Shown here: positions 1 through 8,018 of the stretch, one piece after another
Layout: each line of letters opens with the position of its first letter
Numbering within the stretch: the stretch's first letter is position 1
Source of the DNA: Chloroflexota bacterium
GTDB lineage: Bacteria; Chloroflexota; Anaerolineae; Aggregatilineales; Phototrophicaceae
Direction: 5' to 3'
Length of the DNA: 64,000 nucleotides
NCBI GenBank assembly: GCA_011523735.1
Contig: WTGB01000115.1
Span: forward strand, 1-64,000
The notes under the pieces: generated by a model
The model's database searches: none
What the model saw: the letters and a program-made list of their open reading frames with translations, nothing else
Told to the model about the DNA's origin: nothing
Translations under genes and position numbers: made by a program

Positions 1-14
1 CCGATATCAGCGCT

Positions 15-41
15 CCCCCTCTCCCCTTGTGGGAGAGGGGG
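15..41. repeat. Perfect hairpin of C-rich/G-rich dispersed type
   Basis: Two 11-base arms (CCCCCTCTCCC and GGGAGAGGGGG) enclose a 5-base loop, followed by a G-rich tail (GGCCGGGGGGTGAGG). This kind of CCCTCTCCC hairpin is a common intergenic repeat in many bacterial genomes. There is no T-run, so a terminator role is not supported. Confidence 0.6.
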
Positions 42-83
42 CCGGGGGGTGAGGGGCCGCCCACTCCCTGCGAAACCGCGTAC

Positions 84-104
84 GCGCGACCTACCGGGTC
101 GCCC
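84..104. repeat. Short GCGACC/GGTCGC palindrome copy
   Basis: GCGACC and GGTCGC arms around a short loop, ending GTCGCCC. A further GGGGCGACC half-site follows near 130-140. It belongs to the dispersed palindrome family seen throughout the window, here just upstream of the sulfatase gene. Confidence 0.5.
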
Positions 105-203
105 ACCTCTCTCTGCGAAAACGTTTAGGGGCGACCGCCGGACTCAGCAAAGGCGAAGTGAAAGCGATACAATCAGCGAGAGCGAACAGACGGAGAGCGC
201 GCC

Positions 204-1604
204 ATGGAAAAGCCGAATATTCTCATCATCATGTCCGACGAACACGCGCCGATGTTCAGCAGCGTTTATGGTCATCCGATTGTGCGGACGCCGAACATGG
301 AACGGCTGGCGGCGCTTGGCGCGACATTTGACGCCGCTTACTGCAATTCGCCGCTCTGTACGCCCTCGCGCATGTCCTTCATGACCGGGCGTTTCGTCCA
401 TCACATCGGCGCCTGGGACAATGTCACGCCCTTGCGCTCGGACCTGGCGACCTGGGCGCATCGACTGCGGGCGAGGGGTTATGATGTCGCGCTTTCGGGC
501 AAGCAGCATTTCGGCGGGCCGGATCAACTGCATGGTTTCCAGCGGCAATTGGCCCGCGATTTACATGCCGAATGGAATCATCCGATTCACTTATGGGACG
601 ATGGCATCGTCCCAGCCGAGCAGCCCTGGGGTGAAGTTTACGCGGCTGGTCCGGGCTGGACGGAAGAACTGGAAGTGGATGAACTGGCGGGTACGCGGGC
701 GCTGGAATTTGTGCGCGATCCGGCGCGGCGGGCGACGCCTTGGGCGCTGAATGTCTCATTTATCGCCCCGCATTTTCCGCTGGTGGCGCCGCAGCGCTTT
801 TGGGAGTTGTATCCGCCGGACAAGATGGATTTGCCCGCGATTCCTGCGGGGCATCTGGAGGATCTTCACCCGCTGGCGCAGCGCTTCCGGACGATGTTCG
901 GTTTCCCGCAGTTTCCCGATGAGGTTGTTCGGCGGGCGCGGGCCGGCTATTACGCGCTGGTCAGCTATTTTGACGAGAAGATCGGCGAGTTGCTTGCTGC
1001 GCTGATCGAAACCGGGCAATACGAGAACACAGTCATCATACATCTCAGCGATCATGGCGAGATGAACGGCGAACATGGCATGTGGCGCAAGTCCAATTTT
1101 TACGAGGCATCATCACGCGTGCCGCTGCAAGTGGTCTGGGACGGGCGAATCGCCGGCGGGCAAAGGCGCGGCGAAGTGGTTTCGCTGGTCGATGTGACGG
1201 CGACCATTTGTGATATTGCCGGCGACGACTGCAATTTGCCGCTGGCTGGCGACAGTCTGCTGCCGCTGCTGACCGAGGGCGATCGGGAATGGAAGGACGA
1301 AGCTTTCTGCGAATATTTGGCGCATGGGACGGATCGGCCGCTGGCGATGCTGCGGCGCGGACGCTACAAGCTGAATTACAGCTGGGGCGAGCCGGTTGAG
1401 TTGTATGATATTGAAGCCGATCCGGGCGAGTTTCATGATCTGTCGAATGAAGCGGCGCATCAGGCGCTCATCGCCGACATGAAAGCGGATCTGCTCGCCG
1501 ATTGGGACCCGGCGGCGCTGGATGCGCAGGTGCGGGCGAGCCAGCGGCAGCAGCGATTCATTGAGGGCAACTTTGGAACAGGCTGGCGGGAAGCGCGGTG
1601 GTAA
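204..1604 (+). CDS. Sulfatase (formylglycine-dependent arylsulfatase family)
   Basis: Hydrolyses a sulfate ester, with the substrate unknown. The N-terminus (residues 4-13, PNILIIMSDE) is the usual sulfatase opening with metal-binding acidic residues. Cys52 lies in CTPSR, matching the C-x-P-S-R signature whose cysteine is converted to formylglycine. A second metal-binding segment, LSDHGEMNGEHG, lies near residues 276-287. At 466 residues it fits the choline-sulfatase/arylsulfatase group. No signal peptide is seen, so it is probably cytoplasmic. No formylglycine-generating enzyme gene is in the window. It converges on the exporter gene that follows on the other strand. The start has a GA-rich stretch (GCGAGAGC, GGAGAGC) upstream. 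Confidence 0.9.
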   Translation: MEKPNILIIMSDEHAPMFSSVYGHPIVRTPNMERLAALGATFDAAYCNSPLCTPSRMSFMTGRFVHHIGAWDNVTPLRSDLATWAHRLRARGYDVALSGKQHFGGPDQLHGFQRQLARDLHAEWNHPIHLWDDGIVPAEQPWGEVYAAGPGWTEELEVDELAGTRALEFVRDPARRATPWALNVSFIAPHFPLVAPQRFWELYPPDKMDLPAIPAGHLEDLHPLAQRFRTMFGFPQFPDEVVRRARAGYYALVSYFDEKIGELLAALIETGQYENTVIIHLSDHGEMNGEHGMWRKSNFYEASSRVPLQVVWDGRIAGGQRRGEVVSLVDVTATICDIAGDDCNLPLAGDSLLPLLTEGDREWKDEAFCEYLAHGTDRPLAMLRRGRYKLNYSWGEPVELYDIEADPGEFHDLSNEAAHQALIADMKADLLADWDPAALDAQVRASQRQQRFIEGNFGTGWREARW

Positions 1605-1609
1605 GGCAT

Positions 1610-3445
1610 CTACTTGACCGCCACAAGCTCCTCGATCCGCTGATATTGGCTCATGTAGAGATCGTGATAGAAGCCGCCCATTGCCAACAACTCGTCGTGG
1701 GTGCCGCGCTCGATAATGCGCTGGTCGTTGACGACGAGGACCTGGTCAGCGTTGCGGATGGTGCTGAGGCGGTGGGCGATGACAAAGGCCGTCCGCCCTT
1801 CCAGTAGGCGCAGCAGCGCTTCCTGAATGTGGATTTCGGTGCGGGTGTCGACGCTGCTGGTGGCTTCATCGAGGATGAGGATGCGCGGGTCAGCCAGGAT
1901 GGCGCGGGCGATAGCGAGGAGCTGACGCTGGCCCTGGCTGAAATTATGCCCTTTTTCCGAGACTTGCGTCTGATAGCCGCGGGGCAGGAGGCGGATGAAG
2001 CCATCGGCATTAGCCAGCTTGGCCGCTTCGATGACTTCGTCGTCAGTCGCGTCCAGGCGGCCGTAGCGTATGTTCCGCATCACCGTGCCGCTGAAGAGGA
2101 AGGTGTCTTGCAGGACGATGCCGAGCTGCTCGCGGATGGAATCTTGCGTGACAGCGCGAATGTCCTGCCCGTCGATGCGGATGCTGCCGGCGGAGACATC
2201 ATAGAAGCGGCTGAGCAGGCTGATGATGGTGGTTTTGCCGGCGCCGGTGGGACCGACCAGGGCGATGGTCTGGCCGGGCTCGACTTCCAGGTTGATATTC
2301 TCCAGCACGGGTTTGCCCCGCTCGTAGGCGAAATCGACATGCTCGAAGTGGATCGCGCCGCGGATATCGCGCAGGGGGCTCGCATGCGGGGCGTCGGTGA
2401 CTGCCGGCTTGGCATCGAGGACGGCGAAGATGCGCTCCGCCCCGGCCAGAGCCGATTGCAACTGATTATAGACCATGGCGATGCCGCGCATGGGCCGGAA
2501 GAAGTTCATTATGTAGACCACGAAAGTCGCGATCACGCCGACCGAGACGACATCTCGCAGAGCCAGCCAGCCGCCCAGCAGGGAGGTGGCCGCGATGGTG
2601 AGGATCATCATGGTGGTGAACATCGGTCCCAAGGCGGCGGTGATGAAATCGGCGCGGATGCCGACTGCCCGGTAGGCTTGGCTGGCGCCCTGGAATTGGG
2701 CGATGGCGGCGTCTTCCTGGGCGTAGGCTTGCACGGCGCGGATGCCGGTGATGTTTTCTTCCATGACAGCGTTGAGCCAGCCGAGGTTCTTTTGCATGCC
2801 GCGGAAGGCTACCCGGGTGCGCTCGGTGATCTGCCCGGTGATCCAGAGCATGATGGGCAAGATGATCAGTGTGCCGATGGCCAAGGGCAGATTCAGCAGG
2901 AGCATGGCGATCATGATGCCGCCGAGGGACAGGATATTGGTGGTGAACTGGATCAAGCCGTTGGAGAGGATCTGGTTGATGGTCTCGCTGTCGTTGGCGA
3001 TGCGGCTCATGAGGTCGCCGACGCGGTGCCGATCGTGGTAGTCCATCGACAGGGCTTGGAAATGGTGAAAGAGTGCCGCGCGGATATCGGCGACGAAATG
3101 CTGGCCGACGCGGGTCATGATGATGCCGTGTATCACGGTGAAGAGCCCCTGCGCCAGGTAGACGCCGAGCATGACCAGCGCAATCGCGATCAGCCCATCG
3201 AGGTCATCGTGCACGACATATTGGTCGATGGCGCGGCCGAGCAATGCCGGACCGATGAGACCGAAAAGCGTAGCGACGATGACGAGCAGGGCGACCAGAG
3301 TCAGCCGGGCGTGGTAGGGCTTGAGATAGTCCGACAGACGACTGAGTGTGCCGCGCCGATCCCGGGCTTTTTCGCCAGTGGGCCGCGATCCGCCGGAGCC
3401 GCCGATGAAGCGCGGGCGTGGGGCTGAGCTGCTTTGCTGGCTCAT
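1610..3445 (-). CDS. ABC exporter subunit, membrane domain fused to ATPase (canonical half)
   Basis: A type IV ABC exporter half-transporter. An N-terminal six-helix membrane domain (about residues 30-330) is followed by the nucleotide-binding domain. Walker A is GPTGAGKTT, the signature is FSQGQRQ and Walker B is ILILDEATSSVD, which keeps the catalytic Glu. The SQG signature in place of SGG, together with an intact Glu, is the pattern of the TM288/YheH-type partner in asymmetric heterodimers. The expected partner is the other exporter gene upstream (3996-5822), now separated from it by a small GxxExxY gene. Substrate is unknown; drug or lipid export is typical of the family. Confidence 0.92.
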   Translation of the reverse strand: MSQQSSSAPRPRFIGGSGGSRPTGEKARDRRGTLSRLSDYLKPYHARLTLVALLVIVATLFGLIGPALLGRAIDQYVVHDDLDGLIAIALVMLGVYLAQGLFTVIHGIIMTRVGQHFVADIRAALFHHFQALSMDYHDRHRVGDLMSRIANDSETINQILSNGLIQFTTNILSLGGIMIAMLLLNLPLAIGTLIILPIMLWITGQITERTRVAFRGMQKNLGWLNAVMEENITGIRAVQAYAQEDAAIAQFQGASQAYRAVGIRADFITAALGPMFTTMMILTIAATSLLGGWLALRDVVSVGVIATFVVYIMNFFRPMRGIAMVYNQLQSALAGAERIFAVLDAKPAVTDAPHASPLRDIRGAIHFEHVDFAYERGKPVLENINLEVEPGQTIALVGPTGAGKTTIISLLSRFYDVSAGSIRIDGQDIRAVTQDSIREQLGIVLQDTFLFSGTVMRNIRYGRLDATDDEVIEAAKLANADGFIRLLPRGYQTQVSEKGHNFSQGQRQLLAIARAILADPRILILDEATSSVDTRTEIHIQEALLRLLEGRTAFVIAHRLSTIRNADQVLVVNDQRIIERGTHDELLAMGGFYHDLYMSQYQRIEELVAVK

Positions 3446-3481
3446 GACCCGCTCCTGGTTGAAGTTGTTTGTGACAGTTTT

Positions 3482-3517
3482 GCCACCGAGTACACAGAGT
3501 TGATTGAGTACACAGAG
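3482..3517. repeat. Left inverted repeat flanking the GxxExxY gene
   Basis: Reads GCCACCGAGTACACAGAG and then a second GAGTACACAGAG. The same design is found inverted at 3950-3986 (GCCACAGAGGACACAGAG plus GAGGACACAGAG on the minus strand), and a related copy lies at 5847-5888. It sits just beyond the 3' end of the GxxExxY gene. Confidence 0.7.
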
Positions 3518-3523
3518 TAAAGC

Positions 3524-3967
3524 CTAAGCACTGATTCTCTTGATTCCGGATTTGAGTGAACGGACGTTGAAGTTAATCACTAAACCCCTCTTCAGACCGG
3601 CTGCTTTGAGATAGCCAATGACCTGTGCTTCAGTCACAGAATGTGGCTCTCTTCTTGCCTTTAGTTCAACAATAACCTGGTCCTCCACCACAAGATCGAC
3701 GGTCATTTCGCCGACATCCACACCGTCATATTCGACGCGATATCGCTTCTGTCGTTCGTAGCGAATACCACGCTTGACGAATTCATGGCAAAGCGCGTTT
3801 TCATATACCCTCTCGAAAAAGCCTGAACCTAATGCGCTATGCACGGCCATCGCCGCACCGATGATGCGGTATGTCAAGTCATCTTGTTTGCCCGCACTTG
3901 CCGAGAGCTTACTGCCAGCAAACGGTTCGCTATTCTCCGCAACAATCTTCTCTGTGTCCTCGTTCAA
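3524..3967 (-). CDS. GxxExxY protein, PD-(D/E)XK nuclease-like
   Basis: The GxxExxY motif is at residues 49-55 (GFFERVY). Asp91 and the ELK at 101-103 fit a D-(E)xK metal-binding core, and the family is placed in the PD-(D/E)XK superfamily (PDDEXK_3). The molecular role of the family is unknown. The listed start is TTG at 3967. It lies inside the right inverted repeat, so the first residues (NEDTE) are encoded by the repeat itself. The conserved domain begins only around residue 30, so a later non-ATG start is possible. The gene separates two exporter subunits that are usually adjacent, and its base composition is more AT-rich than its neighbours. Confidence 0.85.
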   Translation of the reverse strand: MNEDTEKIVAENSEPFAGSKLSASAGKQDDLTYRIIGAAMAVHSALGSGFFERVYENALCHEFVKRGIRYERQKRYRVEYDGVDVGEMTVDLVVEDQVIVELKARREPHSVTEAQVIGYLKAAGLKRGLVINFNVRSLKSGIKRISA

Positions 3968-3986
3968 ACTCTGTGTCCTCTGTGGC
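3950..3986. repeat. Right inverted repeat flanking the GxxExxY gene
   Basis: The inverse of the repeat at 3482-3517, with roughly 30 of 36 positions matching when reverse-complemented. It overlaps the 5' end of the GxxExxY reading frame, so the repeat supplies both the start region and the first codons. Confidence 0.7.
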
Positions 3987-3995
3987 TAGAGAGTT

Positions 3996-5822
3996 TCAAG
4001 CTCCGGTTAAATTGCTGTACTCGGTGGTGAAAGTGTCGTGAGTCCGCCCGTTGGCGCGCGCGACCTCGCCGAGTTGGGATTCATAGATTTCGCGGTAAAT
4101 GGGACCGCTTTGCAGCAACTCATGATGCGTACCGCGCTCGGCGATACGGCCCTGGTCCAGGACGAGGATTTTATCCGCGCGCAAGACGCTGGTGATGCGC
4201 TGGGCGATGATGAAGGTGGTTGCATTGGCCGCGAGTGATTCGAGCGCCGTCTGGATTTTGTACTCGGTTTCCATATCGACGGCGCTGGTGCTGTCATCGA
4301 AGACGAGGATGCCCGGTTGAATTAGCAGGGCGCGGGCAATGGCGATGCGCTGCTTTTGGCCGCCGGAGAGGTTGGCGCCGCCGGCTTCGATGGCGCTGTC
4401 GTAGCCCTTCGGCATTGCCAGGATGAACTTGTGCGCTTGCGCCGCCTGCGCCGCCGCGATGACATCGTCCAGCGTCGCCTCGGGCGAGCCATAGGCGATA
4501 TTGTCGCGCACGCTGCCGCTGAACAGGATCGACTCTTGCAAGACCATGCCGATCTGGGAGCGGAGGGCGGCCGGCTCCCAATCGCGGACGTCCAGACCAT
4601 CGACTTTCACAGCGCCGCCGCTGACGTCGTAGAAGCGCGGGATGAGATTGACCAGGCTGCTTTTGCCGGAGCCGGTCGCGCCGAGCAAGGCGATCTGCTG
4701 TCCGGGTTCGGCGCTGAAGCTGATCTCATGCAGGACATCTTCGCCGCTGACGCCATCGGCGCCATTGGACTTGCTGGGGTCACGCCGGCTGTAGTGGAAA
4801 GAGACATTCTCGAAGGCGACCCCGCCGCGGATGCGCTCGGCGCGGTGCGGTTTCTCGGCGATTTTCAGCGTTGGCGCGGTATCAAATACTTCGAGGACCC
4901 GCTCGGCGGAGGCTTCGGCGCGGGCGGCCATCATAAGCAGGTTGCCCAGGAAAAGCAGCGGTCCCATGCCGATCATCAGATAATTGTTGAAGGCGATCAG
5001 TTCGCCGATGCTCAGCCGGTCGCCGATGACAGATAAGCCCCCGAACCAAAGAACCGCCACCGTGCCCACGTTGGTCAGGATTTGCAAGATGGGCATGGCG
5101 GCCGCCATCAGTACGCCGACTTCTATGTTGCGCTCACGGTAATCGACATTGCTCTCGGTGAATTGATCAATTTCGAAGCGGGCGCGGACGAAGGCTTTGA
5201 CAACCTGGATGCCAGCCAGATTCTCCTGCACCAATGTATTCAGCGCGCCGAGTTTCTGCTGCACGGTGGTGAAGAGGCGGGTGGCTTGCAGCATCAGGTA
5301 GCGAATGAAGACCGCGGAGATCCCGGCCACGGCGAACATGACCAGGGAAAGCTGCCAATCGGTCAGCAGAAGCATGACCATGCTGCCGATGATCATCAGC
5401 AGGACGCGCAGCAGCAGCGCCAAGCCGGCGCTGGAAAACATGCGCACGACATCGACATCGCTGGAGACGCGGGTCATCAGGCGGCCTGTTTGCATCTGGT
5501 CGAGATTGGCGAAGGACAGCGATTGAATATGCCGGAATAAAGCGTGCCGGATATCGAAAGCCAAGCCTTGGGAGACGATGGCGCGGCACCAGCCCTGCCC
5601 TAGCGTGCTGACTGCGCCGATCATCGCGGCGACGAACATCCAGAAGGCGCCGAGCAGGATCATATCGAGGTCGCGCGGGTAAATGCCCCGGTCGATCATG
5701 AATTGCAGGAGGCGCGGCACGCTCAATTCCATGGCGACTGGCAGGACGGTCGTCCAGAAGCCGAAGAAAAGATACCAGCCGTAGGGCTTCATGAATTTGA
5801 AGATGCGCCAGAGGGATGTCAT
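3996..5822 (-). CDS. ABC exporter subunit, membrane domain fused to ATPase (degenerate-site half)
   Basis: Six transmembrane segments in the first ~320 residues are followed by an ATPase domain with Walker A GATGSGKSS, signature LSGGQKQ and Walker B ILVFDDSTSAVD. The residue after the Walker B Asp is Asp instead of the catalytic Glu. With a perfect LSGGQ signature, this is the TM287/YheI-type subunit that carries the degenerate ATP site in heterodimeric exporters. A short insertion (about residues 345-358, rich in Ser, Asn and Gly) precedes the Walker A strand. The ATG start at 5822 opens the transcription unit. Its partner lies downstream on the same strand, beyond the GxxExxY insertion. Confidence 0.92.
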   Translation of the reverse strand: MTSLWRIFKFMKPYGWYLFFGFWTTVLPVAMELSVPRLLQFMIDRGIYPRDLDMILLGAFWMFVAAMIGAVSTLGQGWCRAIVSQGLAFDIRHALFRHIQSLSFANLDQMQTGRLMTRVSSDVDVVRMFSSAGLALLLRVLLMIIGSMVMLLLTDWQLSLVMFAVAGISAVFIRYLMLQATRLFTTVQQKLGALNTLVQENLAGIQVVKAFVRARFEIDQFTESNVDYRERNIEVGVLMAAAMPILQILTNVGTVAVLWFGGLSVIGDRLSIGELIAFNNYLMIGMGPLLFLGNLLMMAARAEASAERVLEVFDTAPTLKIAEKPHRAERIRGGVAFENVSFHYSRRDPSKSNGADGVSGEDVLHEISFSAEPGQQIALLGATGSGKSSLVNLIPRFYDVSGGAVKVDGLDVRDWEPAALRSQIGMVLQESILFSGSVRDNIAYGSPEATLDDVIAAAQAAQAHKFILAMPKGYDSAIEAGGANLSGGQKQRIAIARALLIQPGILVFDDSTSAVDMETEYKIQTALESLAANATTFIIAQRITSVLRADKILVLDQGRIAERGTHHELLQSGPIYREIYESQLGEVARANGRTHDTFTTEYSNLTGA

Positions 5823-5846
5823 GCGACAAGTTTAGCCGCTTTTTTT

Positions 5847-5888
5847 GCCACCGAGTACACCGAGTAGTTTAAGTACGCAGAGGAAGAG
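5847..5888. repeat. Solo copy of the GCCACCGAGTACAC repeat
   Basis: GCCACCGAGTACACCGAGTA, then AAGTACGCAGAGGAAGAG. It is the same two-unit design as the repeats flanking the GxxExxY gene and has the same orientation as the left copy. It lies just upstream of the exporter gene that starts at 5822. Confidence 0.6.
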
Positions 5889-5932
5889 TTAGGCAAGTCG
5901 CACGGGGTGACATGACGCAGACTATTATAACG

Positions 5933-5976
5933 ATTTGCATCTGCCAGGCGAATGCGCTAAGTTTATTTGCATCTGC
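5933..5976. promoter_or_regulatory. Direct repeat ATTTGCATCTGC, possible operator
   Basis: Two identical 12-base copies (5933-5944 and 5965-5976) start 32 bases apart, about three helical turns, upstream of the duplicated sugar-binding protein. An AT-rich TATTATAA lies just before at 5923-5930 and could be a -10 region. The operator role is inferred from spacing and position only. Confidence 0.35.
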
Positions 5977-6029
5977 GACGGTCTGAGACACGTCGGCGGT
6001 TTTCGTTTAGAAGAGAAGGAGACCTCCCA

Positions 6030-7928
6030 ATGAAGAGATCGCTTGTTTTAGTGACAGTTCTGTTATTTGTGTTGAGCCTCGTCCCCGGGGCAATAGCGCA
6101 AGACGATGGCTATACCATCGCTTTCGTGCCGGGCGTCAACCCGGATCCGTTTTATATCACTATGAGCACCGGTGTGTATCAAGCGGCTGAGGACCTCGGC
6201 TTGAACATCATCCAGCAAGACCCGGAGCGCTTTGATGTCACCGTGTCAGCGCCGATCATCGAAGCCTTGATCGCCCGCGGCGATATTGACGCGCTTGTGA
6301 CCGCGCCAAACGACAAAGAGCAGTCGATACCGGTGCTGCAAGACGCGCATGAAGCCGGCATCGTCGTGCTGACAGTTGACACCTTCATTGGCGATGGCAA
6401 CTACGCCGATGGCGAGGTCACCTTCCCGATCACCTATATCGGCTCGGACAACACGCAAGGCGGTTACATCGCCTGTTCGGCGCTGGCAGATGCCCTGGGC
6501 GAGGGCGCGAAGATTTACGTCACAAATACACGCCCCGGCATCAGCACGACCGATCAGCGTGAAGAGGGCTGCCTGGCGGCCGCTGAAGATCGTGGTTTGG
6601 TGGTCGCCCGTGTTGATTACAACGAGAACAGCGCCGATACCGCCCAAGCGCAGACGGCTGCGGTTCTGCAAGCGAATCCGGATATTGTCGGCATGTTCGC
6701 CACCAATACCTTTGGCGCGCTGGGCGCGGGCACGGCGATCCAGAATGCCGGCTTGCAAGGCGCGGTGGAAGTGGCGCTGTTTGACGCCAGCGAAGAGAAT
6801 ATCGGCTTCCTCAAGGATGGCATCGTCTCGCTGGTCATCGCGCAGAAACCAGCTGATATGGGTTACCTCGGCGTTTCGCTCGCGACCGCGTACCTGGACG
6901 GCGTCGGCAGCATCCCGGCGCGCATCCCGACCGGCTATGCTGTGATCACCGCTGACAATGTCGATGACCCGGATGTGGCGCGCTTCATCTATACCAGCAA
7001 CACCAGCGATCCGGCGCCGGCTCTCGATGAGAGCTACAACCTGGCTTTCGTGCCGGGCGTCAATCCCGATCCCTTCTATATCACCATGTCGCGCGGTGTT
7101 TATGGCGCGGCGGGCCGCTATGGCATCAACGTCATCCAGCAGGATCCGGAACGCTTTGACGTGACCGTCTCAGCGCCGATCATCGAAGCCTTGATCGCCC
7201 GCGGGGATATCCATTCGCTGGTCACGGCGCCGAACGACAAGGAGCAGTCGATACCAGTCTTGCAAGACGCGCACGAAGCCGGCATCCCAGTCTTGACGGT
7301 CGATACTTTCATCGGCGATGGCAATTATGCTGATGGCGAGGTCACCTTCCCGCTGACTTATATCGGCTCGGATAACGTAGAAGGCGGCCGCATCGCTTGT
7401 TCGGCATTGGCGGACAAGCTGGGCGAGGGTGCCAAGATCTACGTCACCAATACGCGCCCGGGCATCAGCACAACCGATCAACGCGAAGAAGGCTGCCTGG
7501 CCGCGGCTGAGGCTGGCGGATTGGTTGTCGCTCGCGTGGATTACAACGAGAACAGCGCGGATATGGCGCAGCAGCAGACGGCCGCTGTCCTGCAGGCGAA
7601 TCCAGATATTGTCGGCATGTTCGCCACCAACACTTTTGGCGCGCTGGGCGCTGGCGCGGCCATCCAGAACGCTGGTTTGCAAGGCGCGGTGGAAGTCGCG
7701 CTGTTTGACGCCAGCGAAGAGAATATCGGCTATTTGCGCGACGGCATCGTCTCGCTCGTCATCGCGCAGAAGCCGGCCGACATGGGTTATCTCGGCGTGG
7801 TGGCGCAGGTAGCCAATTTGCGTGGCGTGACATCAATGCCGGCGCGCGTCGGCACGGGCTATGCGGTCATCACCATCGACAATGTAGATGATCCCGATGT
7901 CGCTCGCTTCATCTATACGGCTGGCTAA
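6030..7928 (+). CDS. Tandem-duplicated sugar-binding protein of a ribose-type ABC importer
   Basis: A signal peptide (residues 1-23, ending AIA before QDD) precedes two copies of a Peripla_BP_4-type sugar-binding domain. The domains span about residues 28-322 and 336-632, joined by a short Ser/Asp/Pro/Ala linker. The copies are nearly identical in protein: both contain FVPGVNPDPFYITMS, RFDVTVSAPIIEALI and NTRPGISTTDQREEGC. They differ at many synonymous sites, so this is not an assembly echo. Single-domain relatives have about 320-350 residues. The ATG at 6030 is chosen over an upstream one because AGAAGGAGA lies 7-8 bases before it and it opens the signal peptide. Permease and ATPase genes follow. 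It presumably delivers a sugar to that complex. Confidence 0.93.
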   Translation: MKRSLVLVTVLLFVLSLVPGAIAQDDGYTIAFVPGVNPDPFYITMSTGVYQAAEDLGLNIIQQDPERFDVTVSAPIIEALIARGDIDALVTAPNDKEQSIPVLQDAHEAGIVVLTVDTFIGDGNYADGEVTFPITYIGSDNTQGGYIACSALADALGEGAKIYVTNTRPGISTTDQREEGCLAAAEDRGLVVARVDYNENSADTAQAQTAAVLQANPDIVGMFATNTFGALGAGTAIQNAGLQGAVEVALFDASEENIGFLKDGIVSLVIAQKPADMGYLGVSLATAYLDGVGSIPARIPTGYAVITADNVDDPDVARFIYTSNTSDPAPALDESYNLAFVPGVNPDPFYITMSRGVYGAAGRYGINVIQQDPERFDVTVSAPIIEALIARGDIHSLVTAPNDKEQSIPVLQDAHEAGIPVLTVDTFIGDGNYADGEVTFPLTYIGSDNVEGGRIACSALADKLGEGAKIYVTNTRPGISTTDQREEGCLAAAEAGGLVVARVDYNENSADMAQQQTAAVLQANPDIVGMFATNTFGALGAGAAIQNAGLQGAVEVALFDASEENIGYLRDGIVSLVIAQKPADMGYLGVVAQVANLRGVTSMPARVGTGYAVITIDNVDDPDVARFIYTAG

Positions 7929-7962
7929 AATCGGCTAAGCGAATGCTACGCTTCAACAAAAC

Positions 7963-7987
7963 GGGCGGCCCACCGGGTCGCCCCTAC
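7963..7987. repeat. Dispersed palindrome GGGCGGCC...GGTCGCCCCTAC
   Basis: Imperfect 8-base arms around a short loop, lying between the binding-protein and permease genes of the CUT2 operon. It may modulate transcript stability between the two genes; that role is inferred. Confidence 0.55.
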
Positions 7988-8018
7988 AACTTATGCCGCG
8001 GATAGCTAGGGTATCGTA

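Noticed and set aside
1829-3427. 532-codon open frame opposite the first ABC exporter gene
   Set aside because: It is an antisense shadow in GC-rich DNA: low-complexity Asp/Gly/Ala composition, no domains, and the other strand encodes a clear ABC transporter.
6111-7925. Assembly duplication as the cause of the two-domain binding protein
   Set aside because: The halves differ at many silent positions and in the linker and ends, so the copies are real and old.
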